From the NCBI RefSeq assembly GCF_018394335.1, contig NZ_CP074572.1, positions 3,596,001 to 3,660,000 of the forward strand: a stretch of 64,000 bases of DNA, in the 5' to 3' direction. The stretch comes from Shewanella dokdonensis. Its GTDB lineage: Bacteria; Pseudomonadota; Gammaproteobacteria; Enterobacterales; Shewanellaceae. Below, piece after piece: positions 31,781 through 42,500 of the stretch. Under the pieces are notes generated by a model, which had not been told where the DNA came from, did not search any database, and saw nothing but the letters and a program-made list of their open reading frames with translations. Position 1 is the stretch's first letter. Each line of letters starts with the position of its first letter. The position numbers and the translations under genes were made by a program.

Positions 31781-31996
31781 ATGGAGTTCTATTTCCGGTT
31801 AAATCTGAGTTTTGAGGAGTTTAAGCCATATTATCAGGGGGCAGCCGAGGCGGTTCAAGTGCGCGATATTCATGGCAAGATCTTGCAGATAAATGCCCGA
31901 CATTTCAGACAGTTTCTCAATGCTGATGGCATCCACGGGCAGTTTAAGCTGGTGATTGATGGACAAGGAAATTTCCAATCTATCACCCGCATATAA
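31781..31996 (+). CDS. DUF2835 family small protein
   Basis: 71 residues from ATG 31781 with the ribosome site AAGGGA upstream; an earlier in-frame ATG lies inside pepN. The sequence MEFYFRLNLSFEEFKPYYQG and the end FQSITRI fit the DUF2835 family of short, probably cytoplasmic proteins seen in Shewanella, Vibrio and Pseudomonas. No function is known. It lies 25 bp behind pepN and may be cotranscribed. Confidence 0.8.
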   Translation: MEFYFRLNLSFEEFKPYYQGAAEAVQVRDIHGKILQINARHFRQFLNADGIHGQFKLVIDGQGNFQSITRI

Positions 31997-32480
31997 TGAC
32001 GACTGCCTATTGAATATAAACCCTGGGGTCATTTACTCCGGGGTTTTTTGTGGCGTTTTCGCGGTTCAATCTTCTCTTAGCCTAGTTTGCCTGTTCATAG
32101 AAAACCCGCATATTTTTCAGTAATAATTAAGCGTTATCTTACGTAAAGGTAAAATTTAGTTTTATGTAAAAAAAGCTAGAGTAAAAGCTTAAAACGTTTG
32201 AATGAGTACCTGTATTATTATTATGGGTTTGTATATTTTTTAATCCTTTGAATATCATTCAGTTATATGTAAATTTCAGTTGTCAGACCAATTTACATTT
32301 AGACAATTCAAAAATCTCCTCAATTTTTTGCCTATAAAAATCACATAAGTGCCCAAAAAGTCTAATATTTTGTGACTTGCTAGGTATCGTTAATTGTTGT
32401 AACTCTTATGTTACCTGCCGGCTAACTAGATGTTGGTTCTCAATCTTAAACAACGCAACCGGTAGGATGGAGAAACTAAC
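31997..32480. other. Long AT-rich intergenic leader before the DUF1302 operon
   Basis: 484 bp without a credible ORF. The first 50 bp hold a terminator. The rest is markedly more AT-rich than the flanking genes and includes a perfect 9-bp inverted repeat, ATGTAAATT (32267-32275) with AATTTACAT (32290-32298). A smaller GTAAC/GTTAC repeat is near 32400. The region probably carries a regulated promoter for the downstream operon. Confidence 0.5.
32018..32049 (+). terminator. Intrinsic terminator after the DUF2835 gene
   Basis: ACCCTGG pairs with CCGGGGT (one G-U pair) and is followed by a run of T residues. Confidence 0.7.
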
Positions 32481-34519
32481 ATGACGATGAATACAACGTT
32501 CAAAAAGTCGGTGGTCACATTGGGGGTGATATCGGCACTGAACCTGGGGTTACTCTCTTCAGCTACCGCTGTGTCTTTTAATTGGGGAGAGGTTGAAGGT
32601 TCATTTGATTCTACCTGGACATTGGGGGCCAGTTGGCGGGTTGCGGGTCGCGACTGGCATGGTCAGATAGGGAAAGTTAACCAACCGCAGTTTGATTGGA
32701 GTGGTTACTCCGCATTCGGCGATACCCGTTACACCGCCGCAGAAATCTGGGCACAACCTGGGTCATATTCCAGCAACAACGACATGAGTAACCTGTTGTA
32801 CGCCAAAGGCGATACTACCTCTGAGATCTTCAAAGGGTTACACGAGTTACAACTGAAGTATCAAAATTATGGTTTTTTTGCCCGTGGCATGTACTTTTAT
32901 GACCGTAAACTTAATAGCGGTGATTTTGGTTACACCAATCCGTTGACCGGCAAAGAGTATGATCCGTGTACCGATGATCGTGCCAGTGAAGTGCAGTGTA
33001 AAGATATCCGGCTGCTGGATGCCTTTGTCTATGCCAATTTTGAACTGAACGACGGTAAAAATCCGCTGGCAATCCGTATTGGTCAACAGGTGGTTTCTTG
33101 GGGTGAAAGCTCGCTGATCTCACACGGTATTGCTGAGATAAACCCGGTTGATTTGAATATTCTCTATGTGCCCGGTGCAGAGTTGAAAGAGGCTTTCAGA
33201 CCACAGGGAATGATCTGGGCATCTTTGAGTGTTACTGAAAATCTGTCACTGGAAGCCTTCTATCAATACGATTGGGAACCTATCTGGGTGCCAGCTCCTG
33301 GTTCGATTTTTGCGACCAATGATTTTGTTGGCTATGGCGGTTATTCACAGAATGCACAGTTAGGATTTAATGCCAATCCCGACATCAATCTTGATTTTGT
33401 CGAGCAAGAATATAGCTATCTGGCCAACCTTATCGCCAGTGGTGCACCTGTCCCAGCAGCAACCCTGGCACAGATGGCGCTGGCTTACCCAACTAAAGTC
33501 ACCTTGGTGCGGGATGAAGCCGAACCCAGTGACAGTGGTCAGTACGGTATTAAAGCCAATTACTACGCACCAGAACTTGGCGAGACCGAATTCGGATTTT
33601 ACTTCATGAATTACCACAGCCGCAGGCCGCTGATTAGCGGTACGGCAGCCAATTTCACCACTCCGGCTTTGATGAGTGATTTGGCGGTATTGGGGCAGAA
33701 TGCCGGTCAAATCAACCGCCAGTTACTGCTGAGCCTACAGAGTTTCTCTAAAGCGCAGGTAGTTTATCCTGAAGATATCAAACTCTACGGCTTCAGCTTT
33801 AATACCTTGGTTGGCGATACCTCAGTGGCAGGTGAAATCGCTTATCGCAAAGATGAACCGTTGCAGATTGATGATGTGGAGCTGTTGTTTGCTGGGATGC
33901 CGCAACAGTTGGCAAATGCGGGCATTCGTCCTGATCTCGACGGTATTTCGCAGATGGATACTGTGGCACCGGGAGAAACTGTCGATGGCTTTATTCGCCG
34001 CGACACCACCCAGGCGCAGGTAACCTTGACGCATCTGTTTGGCCCAACCTTGGGCTTTGACAATCTCACTATGCTGGCAGAAGTCGGCGGGGTTTGGATT
34101 GGCAATATGCCCAGCTTTGATGAATTGCGTCTCAATGGGCCCGGCACCAGCCGTAGTGGCGGTAATCCAGATATGCCCGGGATAATTCAGGCGTTGCAGG
34201 ATGGCCCTGAAACTAACCCGTTCCCTACAGCTTTTGCCTGGGGCTATCGGTTAGTGGCAAAGGCGGATCTCAACAACCTCTACGCTGGTATCAACGCTTC
34301 TCCCAGAATCGTTTTTTCTCATGATGTAAACGGGATAACACCCGATCCGCTGTTTCTGTTTACCGAGGGGCGTAAGTCGGTGGCTTTAGGCATCAGTTTT
34401 GATTACCAAAGTCGTTGGGGGCAGATCTGTCTTACAACAATTTCTTTGGTGGTGTGGGAACCACCAATGCCATGGCTGATCGCGATTATATTTCGTTCAG
34501 CATTAAGTACTCGCTGTAA
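32481..34519 (+). CDS. DUF1302 family outer-membrane protein (frameshifted near the C-terminus as sequenced)
   Basis: Signal peptide (MTMNTTFKKSVVTLGVISAL, cleavage after SSATA) followed by a large beta-rich protein with DUF1302 features: NWGEVEGSFDSTW, the RIGQQVVSWGESSL block and alternating aromatic strands. DUF1302 proteins are predicted outer-membrane beta-barrels of unknown substrate. The frame is lost in the G run 34417-34421; adding one G gives RWGADLSYNNFFGGVG and ends FSIKYSL at the TAA 34517-34519. The corrected length is 679 residues. First gene of a four-gene set with DUF1329, YCF48 and MMPL genes. Confidence 0.88.
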
Positions 34520-34533
34520 AGAGGACAACAACG

Positions 34534-35896
34534 ATGAAAGCTATGACACAACTGACAGCGATGGTCATCATGATGCTGGGGAGCAACGTGCCAGGCACAG
34601 GTGTCCGAAACAGAAGCTGCTAGGTTAGGGCAGGATTTAACACCGTTAGGCGCACAGATGGCGGGTAATCAAGACGGCTCGATTCCGGCTTGGAGCGGCG
34701 GCATTACCAAAGCGCCCGCGGGCTATCAAAAAGGTATGCATCACCCGGATCCATTCCCCGATGACAAACCATTATATACGGTGACTAGCGCTAATCTGGC
34801 ACAGTACAAGTCGTTGCTGAGTCCAGGACAACAGAAGCTGTTTGAACTATATCCTGATAGTTTCAATATGCATGTTTACCAGACTCGCCGCACGGCATCT
34901 GTGCCGCAGTACATCTATGATGCGACTCGCGCCAACGCCACTTCGGCAATATTGGTTGCCGGAGGCAATGGTGTCGATGGTGCCGCCAAAGGTATCCCGT
35001 TTCCGATCCCCGCCAATGGTTTGGAGGCCATTTGGAACCACATCCTCAGGTTCCGTGGCGTTGATATTGCCACGCATCGTGGACAGGCCGCGCCTACCGC
35101 CTCTGGCGACTACACGCTGGTAGAGATGGAGGAGGAGATCCGCTTTGAATATTCTCGTCCAGAAGAAACTTTAGCGCAGTTGCGTAACGATAACTTGATC
35201 TTCAGTTTCAAGCAGGTGGTTACCCAGCCAGCTCGTTTGGCGGGTACCGCGTTGTTAGTCAAGGAAACCATGGATCAGGAGAAAGAACCCCGACAGGCCT
35301 GGACCTACAATACCGGGCAGCGGCGAGTCCGTAAGGCACCCAATGTGGCATTTGACACCCCAGGAACTGTGTCTGATGGGTTGCGTACCACCGATGATTT
35401 CGACATGTTCAACGGTTCACCCTCACGTTACAACTGGGAGTTGCTTGGTAAGCAAGAGCTACTGATCCCTTATAACGATTACCGGCTGCATTCTGACAAA
35501 TTGCAGTACAGCGACATCCTCAAGAAAGGGCATATCAACCCAGAGGTAGTGCGCTATGAGAAACATCGGGTGTGGCTGGTGAAGGCGACGCTCAAAGAGG
35601 GTATGCGTCATATCTATAAAACCCGGGTGTTTTATCTGGACGAGGACTCTTGGCAAATCTCGGTCGCTGATCTGTATGACAACCGTGATGAGTTATATCG
35701 GGTAGTACAGGCTCATGCCATCAACTACTACGAAGTGCCAGTACAGTGGAGCACGCTGGAGGTTTATCACGATCTGCAATCCCGCCGTTATCTGGCATTA
35801 GGTCTGGATAATCAGTCACCTATGTATGATTTTGATGCCAAGCTTACCGAAGCTAACTTCACTCCTGCCTCGTTACGACGGGATGGCATACGTTAA
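34534..35896 (+). CDS. DUF1329 family periplasmic/envelope protein (frameshift in signal peptide as sequenced)
   Basis: DUF1329 proteins have a LolA/LolB-like fold and usually accompany DUF1302 proteins. The ATG at 34534 begins a hydrophobic signal peptide (MKAMTQLTAMVIMMLG). The frame changes near 34588-34594 before the mature part SETEAARLGQDLTPLGAQMA. A reading VAQAQVSE, with two added bases, would give a normal cleavage site and 454 residues; the exact correction is inference. Mature motifs include NQDGSIPAWSGGI and the end YDFDAKLTEANF. It follows the DUF1302 gene by 14 bp. Confidence 0.87.
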
Positions 35897-35949
35897 CCAT
35901 AACCATTCACTATGGGGCAGCCGGCTGCCCCTTGATTTAAGGCGACAAG

Positions 35950-36967
35950 ATGAAGTTCCGCAGCTTGTTTGGCAGTGTTATTTGCGGGTTGCCGCTAGTG
36001 GTCTGTGCTGTTCCTGACGAAACTGGACAAGTGGCACTCACCAGTCAGTTACAGCCTTTGGCGTCACAAGCGCTGGTGCTGGATATCAAACATGCGGGTG
36101 ATACCTTGGTGGCGGTTGGTGAACGGGGCCACATACTGCGGTTGCTCGCAACGGGAAACTGGCAACAGGTATTAACACCCAGCCGTAACCTACTTACCCG
36201 GGTAACCTTTGTGGATGCCAATAATGGTTGGGCGGTTGGACATGATGCCACCATCCTGCATAGCCGTGACGCCGGGGTCACTTGGCAATTACAGTATCGT
36301 TCAGAAACGTTGGCTCGCCCATTAATGGATGTGTATTTTCGTGACGCCCAACAGGGCTTGGCAATTGGTGCTTATGGCTTGTTGTTACGCACCCAAGACG
36401 GTGGCAAGCATTGGCAGCGGGAATTTCATGATGAGTTGCTGAACGAAGATGACAAACAATATCTGCAACAGCTAAAAACAGATGATCCTCAGGTTTATCA
36501 ACAGGAAGCAGATTCTATCTTGCCGCATTTTAATCGGCTATTGCCGCTACCTGATGGCCGTTTGCTGTTGGTGGGTGAAATGGGGTTGGTAGCCGTGAGT
36601 GATGATCTAGGTGCGCATTGGCAACGGCTACAATTCCCGTATGAAGGCTCGCTGTTTGCTGCCAAAGAGTACAACGGTCAGGTCTATGTGGGGGTTGCGC
36701 GGCAACCTGTTTGTCAGCGATTTGTCATTGCAGTCGTGGCAGTCAATTGCATTGCCGCAGGTAGCCACTATCAATGGCATAACTCAGGTTGCTGAGCAGT
36801 TGTGGGTGACGGGCAATAGCGGTGTGATTATCCGTCTGGATGCTGGGAACCGGGCGCAATTAGTGCGGCAATTGAAAGGGGAAAATCTGTTGACGCTGGC
36901 AGCCGATCCTACCGGCAGGATCTGGTTGGCCGGAACCAAAGGTCTGCAACCTATAACATTAGAATAA
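35950..36967 (+). CDS. YCF48/BNR-repeat periplasmic protein (frameshifted as sequenced)
   Basis: Signal peptide MKFRSLFGSVICGLPLVVCA, then repeated beta-propeller blades of the YCF48 (photosystem assembly factor-like) type: FVDANNGWAVGHDATILHSRDAG and FRDAQQGLAIGAYGLLLRTQDGG by segments. The frame changes in the G run 36690-36694: either one surplus G or two missing G residues. Afterwards it reads GLRGNLFVSDL to TKGLQPITLE. About 338-339 residues. In non-photosynthetic bacteria this family commonly sits before an MMPL transporter gene, as it does here. Function unknown. Confidence 0.82.
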
Positions 36968-36979
36968 CGGGTGTGGTAT

Positions 36980-39296
36980 ATGTTGGAAAAACTGGTTAAT
37001 GGCCTTGAAAGTTTTCTGTTCCGACACCGTGTCTGGGTGTTGCTGTTTTTTGCACTTTGTACTGCCGTCTTGGGCTGGCAGGCCAGCCAACTTCGCATGG
37101 ATGCCGCCTTCGTCAAAAATATTCCGCTGGCACATCCTTACATGCAGACTTATCTCAAACATCAGCAGCAGTTTGGCGGAGCTAACTCCATTATGGTGGC
37201 GGTGGAAGACCGCAGTGGTGATATTTTCAACCCGCAGTTCTTTGACGCGCTAAAAGAGGTGCATGACCAGCTGTTTTTTATTCCAGGTGTTGATCGCTCG
37301 CAAGTGAAGTCACTGTATTCACCGTCAACCCGCTTTACCGAAGTGGTTGAGGATGGCTTTGCTGGTGGGCCGGTGATCCCGGCGGATTTCAGTACCTCAG
37401 CAGCCGGCTTGCAAAAGGTTAAGGAAAATATCGAAAAGGCCGGGATTGTTGGCCGTTTAGTTGCTAACGATTATTCCGCAGCGATGATCAGTGCGCAGTT
37501 GCTGGATTTTGATCCGCAAACCGGAGCGCCGCTCGATACGCTGGCATTCGCCGACAAGCTAGAACAGCAGTTGCGTGACCAATATCAAACGCCGCAAATT
37601 CGCATTCATATTATTGGCTTTGCCAAAATGGCAGGAGATGTGGCGGAAGGTGCCCGTGGCGTGCTGTTATTTTTTGTGATTGCACTGTTAGTCACGGCCA
37701 TCATGGTGTATCTGTTCAGCCGTTCTGTGCTGCTGACGTTATTGCCATTGACGTGTAGCCTCGTCGCTGTGGTGTGGCAACTGGGATTATTGAACCTCAT
37801 CGGTTTCGGGCTCGATCCTATGTCGATTTTGGTGCCATTTTTGGTATTTGCCATTGGTGTCAGCCACGGCGTACAGATGATCAATGCCATTCGCCAACGG
37901 GTAAGCGGCGGCATGAGCAGCAAACAGGCGGCGGCCGCGGCGTTTCGGGCACTGTTGGTACCCGGCGGTGTGGCATTGCTGTCTGATACCGTTGGCTTTA
38001 TGACCTTGCTGACCATAGATATCGGTATTATTCGCGAACTCGCTATCTCTGCATCACTCGGGGTCGGCGTGATTATTCTGACCAATCTGGTATTGCTGCC
38101 GCTGGTGATCTCTTTTGTGAATTTGCCAACACCACCGGTGACAGATGCCGCCACGCCTGGCAAAAATTTGGCAACGTCTGGCGGGGTTTGCATCGCCACG
38201 CTACGCTTGGCTGATTATCCTGCTGACGGCAGGGCTTTATGGTTTTGGCTTGATGCAATCGAGTCGTATGCAGATAGGGGATTTACAGCGCGGAGCCCCA
38301 GCATTACACGAATCTTCCCGTTACAATCAGGATACTTTTTTATCACAGACCATTTTGCCATCACCACTGATGTGATGAGTGTCATTGTCGAAGCTTTCCC
38401 TGAGGCTTGTACTTACCACGATGTTTTACAACAGCTTGACGATTTTGAATGGTACGCTCGCAATACTCCGGGAGTGGAGTTTACCGCCAGCATCAGCTCG
38501 GTGGCCCGTCAGGTTAATGCCGGTTTTAACGAAGGCAATCCCCGCTGGTTAATGCTGCCGCGTAATCCTGCCAGTTTGGCACAGTTGGTGTCACAAATCC
38601 CCACCACCAGTGGTTTGCTGGATGGTAATTGCTCGGTGATGCCTGTGTATCTTTTTACAGGATCACAAGGCGCAAACCATCAATGGGGTGGTGGCAAAAG
38701 TGCAGCAACTGGCAGCAGAACTGGATACTGACAAGGTCAAATTTAAATTGGCATCTGGGCCGGTAGGCGTGATGGCCGCGACCAATGAAGCGGTCGCCGC
38801 GGCGCAGTTACCCATGATGTTGTACGTCTATGGCGCAGTATTTGTGTTGTGTTTGCTAAGTTTTCGCTCATTAAGGGCCACATTAGCGGTGATTATTCCG
38901 TTATATGTGGTTTCCACCTTGGCACAAGCCCTGATGACCTACCTCGATATTGGGCTGACGGTAAGTACATTACCCGTTATCGCGTTAGGGGTCGGCATCG
39001 GCGTGGATTATGGTATTTATATTTTGTCGATCATGGCGCAGAAACTGCGGGAAGGGATGCCGGTGCAACAGGCTTATCTAGACGCGTTGTGCGAACGCGG
39101 TAACGCGGTGATCTTCACGGGCTTGACCTTGGCGGTGGGCGTCAGCACTTGGTTTTTTTCAGCGCTTAAATTCCAGATGGACATGGGCATATTGCTGACA
39201 TTTATGTTCCTGGTCAATATGCTCGGCGCCATCATTATTCTGCCCGCATTAGCCGCGGTTTTCTGGCCTAAACGGAAGCTGAGCAGTGCCCCATGA
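36980..39296 (+). CDS. MMPL/RND-family transporter (multiple frameshifts as sequenced)
   Basis: Inner-membrane RND-type exporter related to MMPL and HpnN proteins, with two sets of hydrophobic segments. The first half has LVPFLVFAIGVSHGVQMINAIRQR; the second has VIALGVGIGVDYGIYILSIM, the acidic motif of RND pumps. Three breaks: A run 38162-38166 (two A short), T run 38336-38341 (one T short, restoring TFFITDHFAITTD) and T run 38652-38656 (two T short or one extra, restoring LQDHKAQTINGVVAKVQ). The corrected length is about 773 residues. An in-frame GTG at 36971 is an alternative start. Likely exports a lipid or hydrophobic compound. Confidence 0.87.
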
Positions 39297-39547
39297 TAAC
39301 CGTCTGTCATCCGCATGTTGCATAGTTTTTCAGCTTTTGCAGATATTTGGTCAAAAGCCTGTTGGTAGCGCCGCCAATGTTTGGCTAAATGCTTTATATC
39401 ACACTAAAATTTTCCTCGAAATGCGCAGTGTTTAGTAATAAACTGCGCGCCAAGACCTAGGTCACATTTTGCGAGTGATCCGGGTCATTCGTCGAAGCAT
39501 CCTAAATACAAAAAAGCGCTGCCATAGACGCTTAAGGAAACATTACC

Positions 39548-42500
39548 ATGGCTTTGAAAGACTCAATGCCTTCAGTATTACTGGAGAATGTAGTTCACCT
39601 CATTCATTCCAAGGTTCCAAAAGCCCAGGCTCGTCAGGTAGAGCAGTTTGCTACCTGTCTTTATGCCCATATGTCGAAGGACGATTTACTTGCCCGTAAC
39701 GACAGTGATCTTTACGGAGCTGTTTTGAGCCTTTGGAATTCCCTCTCTAACACTTCAGTAGGCCAAACACACTTAAAAGTTTTCAACCCGACTCAAGCCA
39801 AACACGGCTGGCAATCTTCTCACACCATTATTGAAATCGTGCAGCCAGACATGCCGTTTCTGGTGGATTCCTTAGGCATAGCGCTGAAACAGCTGGGCAT
39901 CACTTCACACATGATGCTACACACCCCGCTGGCAATTGAGCGGGACAAAGGCCAGATTTCCGCGGTAACCCGTGTCAAAGGCAGCCGCGATGACAGCGAT
40001 AAAGTTGCGGTGTTCTTGATTGAAATTGATCGGCAGAGCAGTGAAAAAGATATCCGCTTGCTGGAAAAAGAGATAGAAGCGGTACTGAATGATGTTGCCG
40101 CCGCAGTTGATGACTGGCAGCCAATGTCTGAACGGCTGGCCAGTATTATTCAGGAACTGCCCAAACGGCCATTCCCGGGTGACGCTAAAGAACTCGAAGA
40201 AGCGGTAAGTTATCTCAGCTATCTTAACGACCACCATTTCACCTTGCTGGGTTACCGTTATTACGATTTGCGCCGGGTCGCCGGCGATGTTGAGCTGGTG
40301 CCCGATGTGGCCAGCAGCTTAGGGCTGATGAAAAAACCGGGCAAAGAACAGCCTGAACATGGTTTGATGCTGTCCTCATTTTCAGAAACCGCCCGTCGTG
40401 AAGCCCTGAGCGGTTCACTGTTGGTGCTGACCAAAGGTTCCGCCAAGAGTCGGGTACATCGCCCGGCGTATGTGGACTATATCGGCATCAAACGTTTTGA
40501 TAAGCAAGGCAATGTGGTGGGTGAAGAGCGGTTTGTGGGCCTGTATGCCTCTAACGTCTATAACCGCAGTCCGCGTTCCATCCCGCTGTTAGCCGAAAAA
40601 GTGCAGCGCATCATGGATCTTTCGGGCTTTGGCCCTCGCTCCCACGACTATAAAACCCTGTTGAATATCCTAGAAAACCTGCCGCGGGATGAGATCATCC
40701 AAGCATCAGTTGAACAGCTGGCGCAGGTGGCCCATGGCGTGTTGGATATGCAGGATCGCGACAAACTGAAACTGTTTGTGCGTAAAGATGCCTATGGCCG
40801 TTTCTTGTCTTGTCTGGTGTATGTCGCCAAAGACAGATACAACACCAAACTCCGACAAGATACTCAACGTATTCTGGCGGAAACCTTTAACAGTAATGAG
40901 GAAGTGGAATTCACCACTTATTTCTCCGAGTCATCCTTGTGCCGGACCCATTACATTGTCAAAGTCGATAATAACAACGATGTGGATGTAGACGTGGCTG
41001 CCATTGAAAACAATCTGATCGAAGCCGCCCGCTCTTGGGACGACAAACTGTCAACTGCGTTGAATAACGCGATTGGTGAAGAACAGGGTAACCGCTACTT
41101 TAAGCGTTATGACTCAGCGTTTCCGCAGAGTTACAAAGGCGATGTGCTGCCAACTTCTGCCGTTGTCGATATTCGGCAGTTAGAAGCGCTGGATGATGAC
41201 CATAAACTCGGCATGTTGTTCTATCAGCCGCAAGAAGCGGAACTGAAAAGCAACACAGTGCGCTTGAAGTTGTTCCATAAAGATGAACCCATCCCTTTGT
41301 CTGATGTTTTGCCAATGCTGGAAAACTTTGGCTTGCGGGTGATCAACGAACGTCCTTACGAAGTCACCACTACCGACAATAAGACATTCTGGATCCTCGA
41401 CTTCCTGATGACAGTGCAGCGCTCCGCCTCGGAAGAGCTGACGGACAGCCAAGATCGTTTCCAGAACGCATTGTCACTGGTATGGCAGAAAAACTGGAAG
41501 ATGACGGTTTTAACCGTTTGGTGTTAGCCACAGGTTTGTCGGGTCGTGAAGTCTCAGTATTGCGTGCTTATGCTAAGTACATGCGGCAGATTGATGCCAC
41601 TTTCAGTCAGGCATACATTGAAGAAACCTTCAGCCGCTATCCACAGATTGCTGATTCGCTGGTGAAAATGTTCATCCGCAAGTTCAATCCGAAACTGAAA
41701 ACCCGCACTACCGGCAAGTTTGAAGAACAGATCAATCTGCGCCTAGAAGATGTTGCCAGTCTGGATGATGACCGTATTATCCGCCGCTATTTGGCACTGA
41801 TAAATGCGACTGTGCGTACTAACTTCTATCAGTTGGATGCTGCGGGCGAAGCTAAGGATTATATCTCCTTCAAGTTTGCGCCAGATCAGATCCCAGAAAT
41901 GCCAAAGCCCTTGCCTAAGTACGAAATTTTCGTATACAGCCCAAGGGTGGAAGGAGTGCATCTGCGTGGTGGTCGTGTGGCTCGTGGTGGTTTACGTTGG
42001 TCGGATCGCCGTGAAGACTTCCGTACCGAAGTGCTGGGGTTGGTAAAAGCCCAGCAGGTGAAGAATACTGTTATTGTTCCCGTTGGTGCCAAAGGTGGTT
42101 TTGTCTGCAAGCAGATGCCAGCCGATGGTGGGCGTGAAGCGGTATTCCAGGAAGGACAAGCCTGTTACCGGATCTTTATCCACGGCTTGCTGGATATTAC
42201 CGACAATATCGTCAACAAAGAAATTGTGCCGCCCGTCGATGTCGTGCGCCATGATGACGATGACCCTTATCTGGTCGTCGCGGCTGACAAGGGCACCGCA
42301 ACTTTCTCTGATATCGCGAATGCCATCTCGCTTGAATATAACTTCTGGCTTGGTGATGCCTTTGCTTCTGGTGGTTCTAACGGCTATGACCATAAGAAAA
42401 TGGGCATTACCGCTAAAGGCGCTTGGGAATCAGTCAAACGCCATTTCCGCGAAGTTGGGATTGATTGCCAGACTACCGATTTCACCTGCGTAGGGATCGG

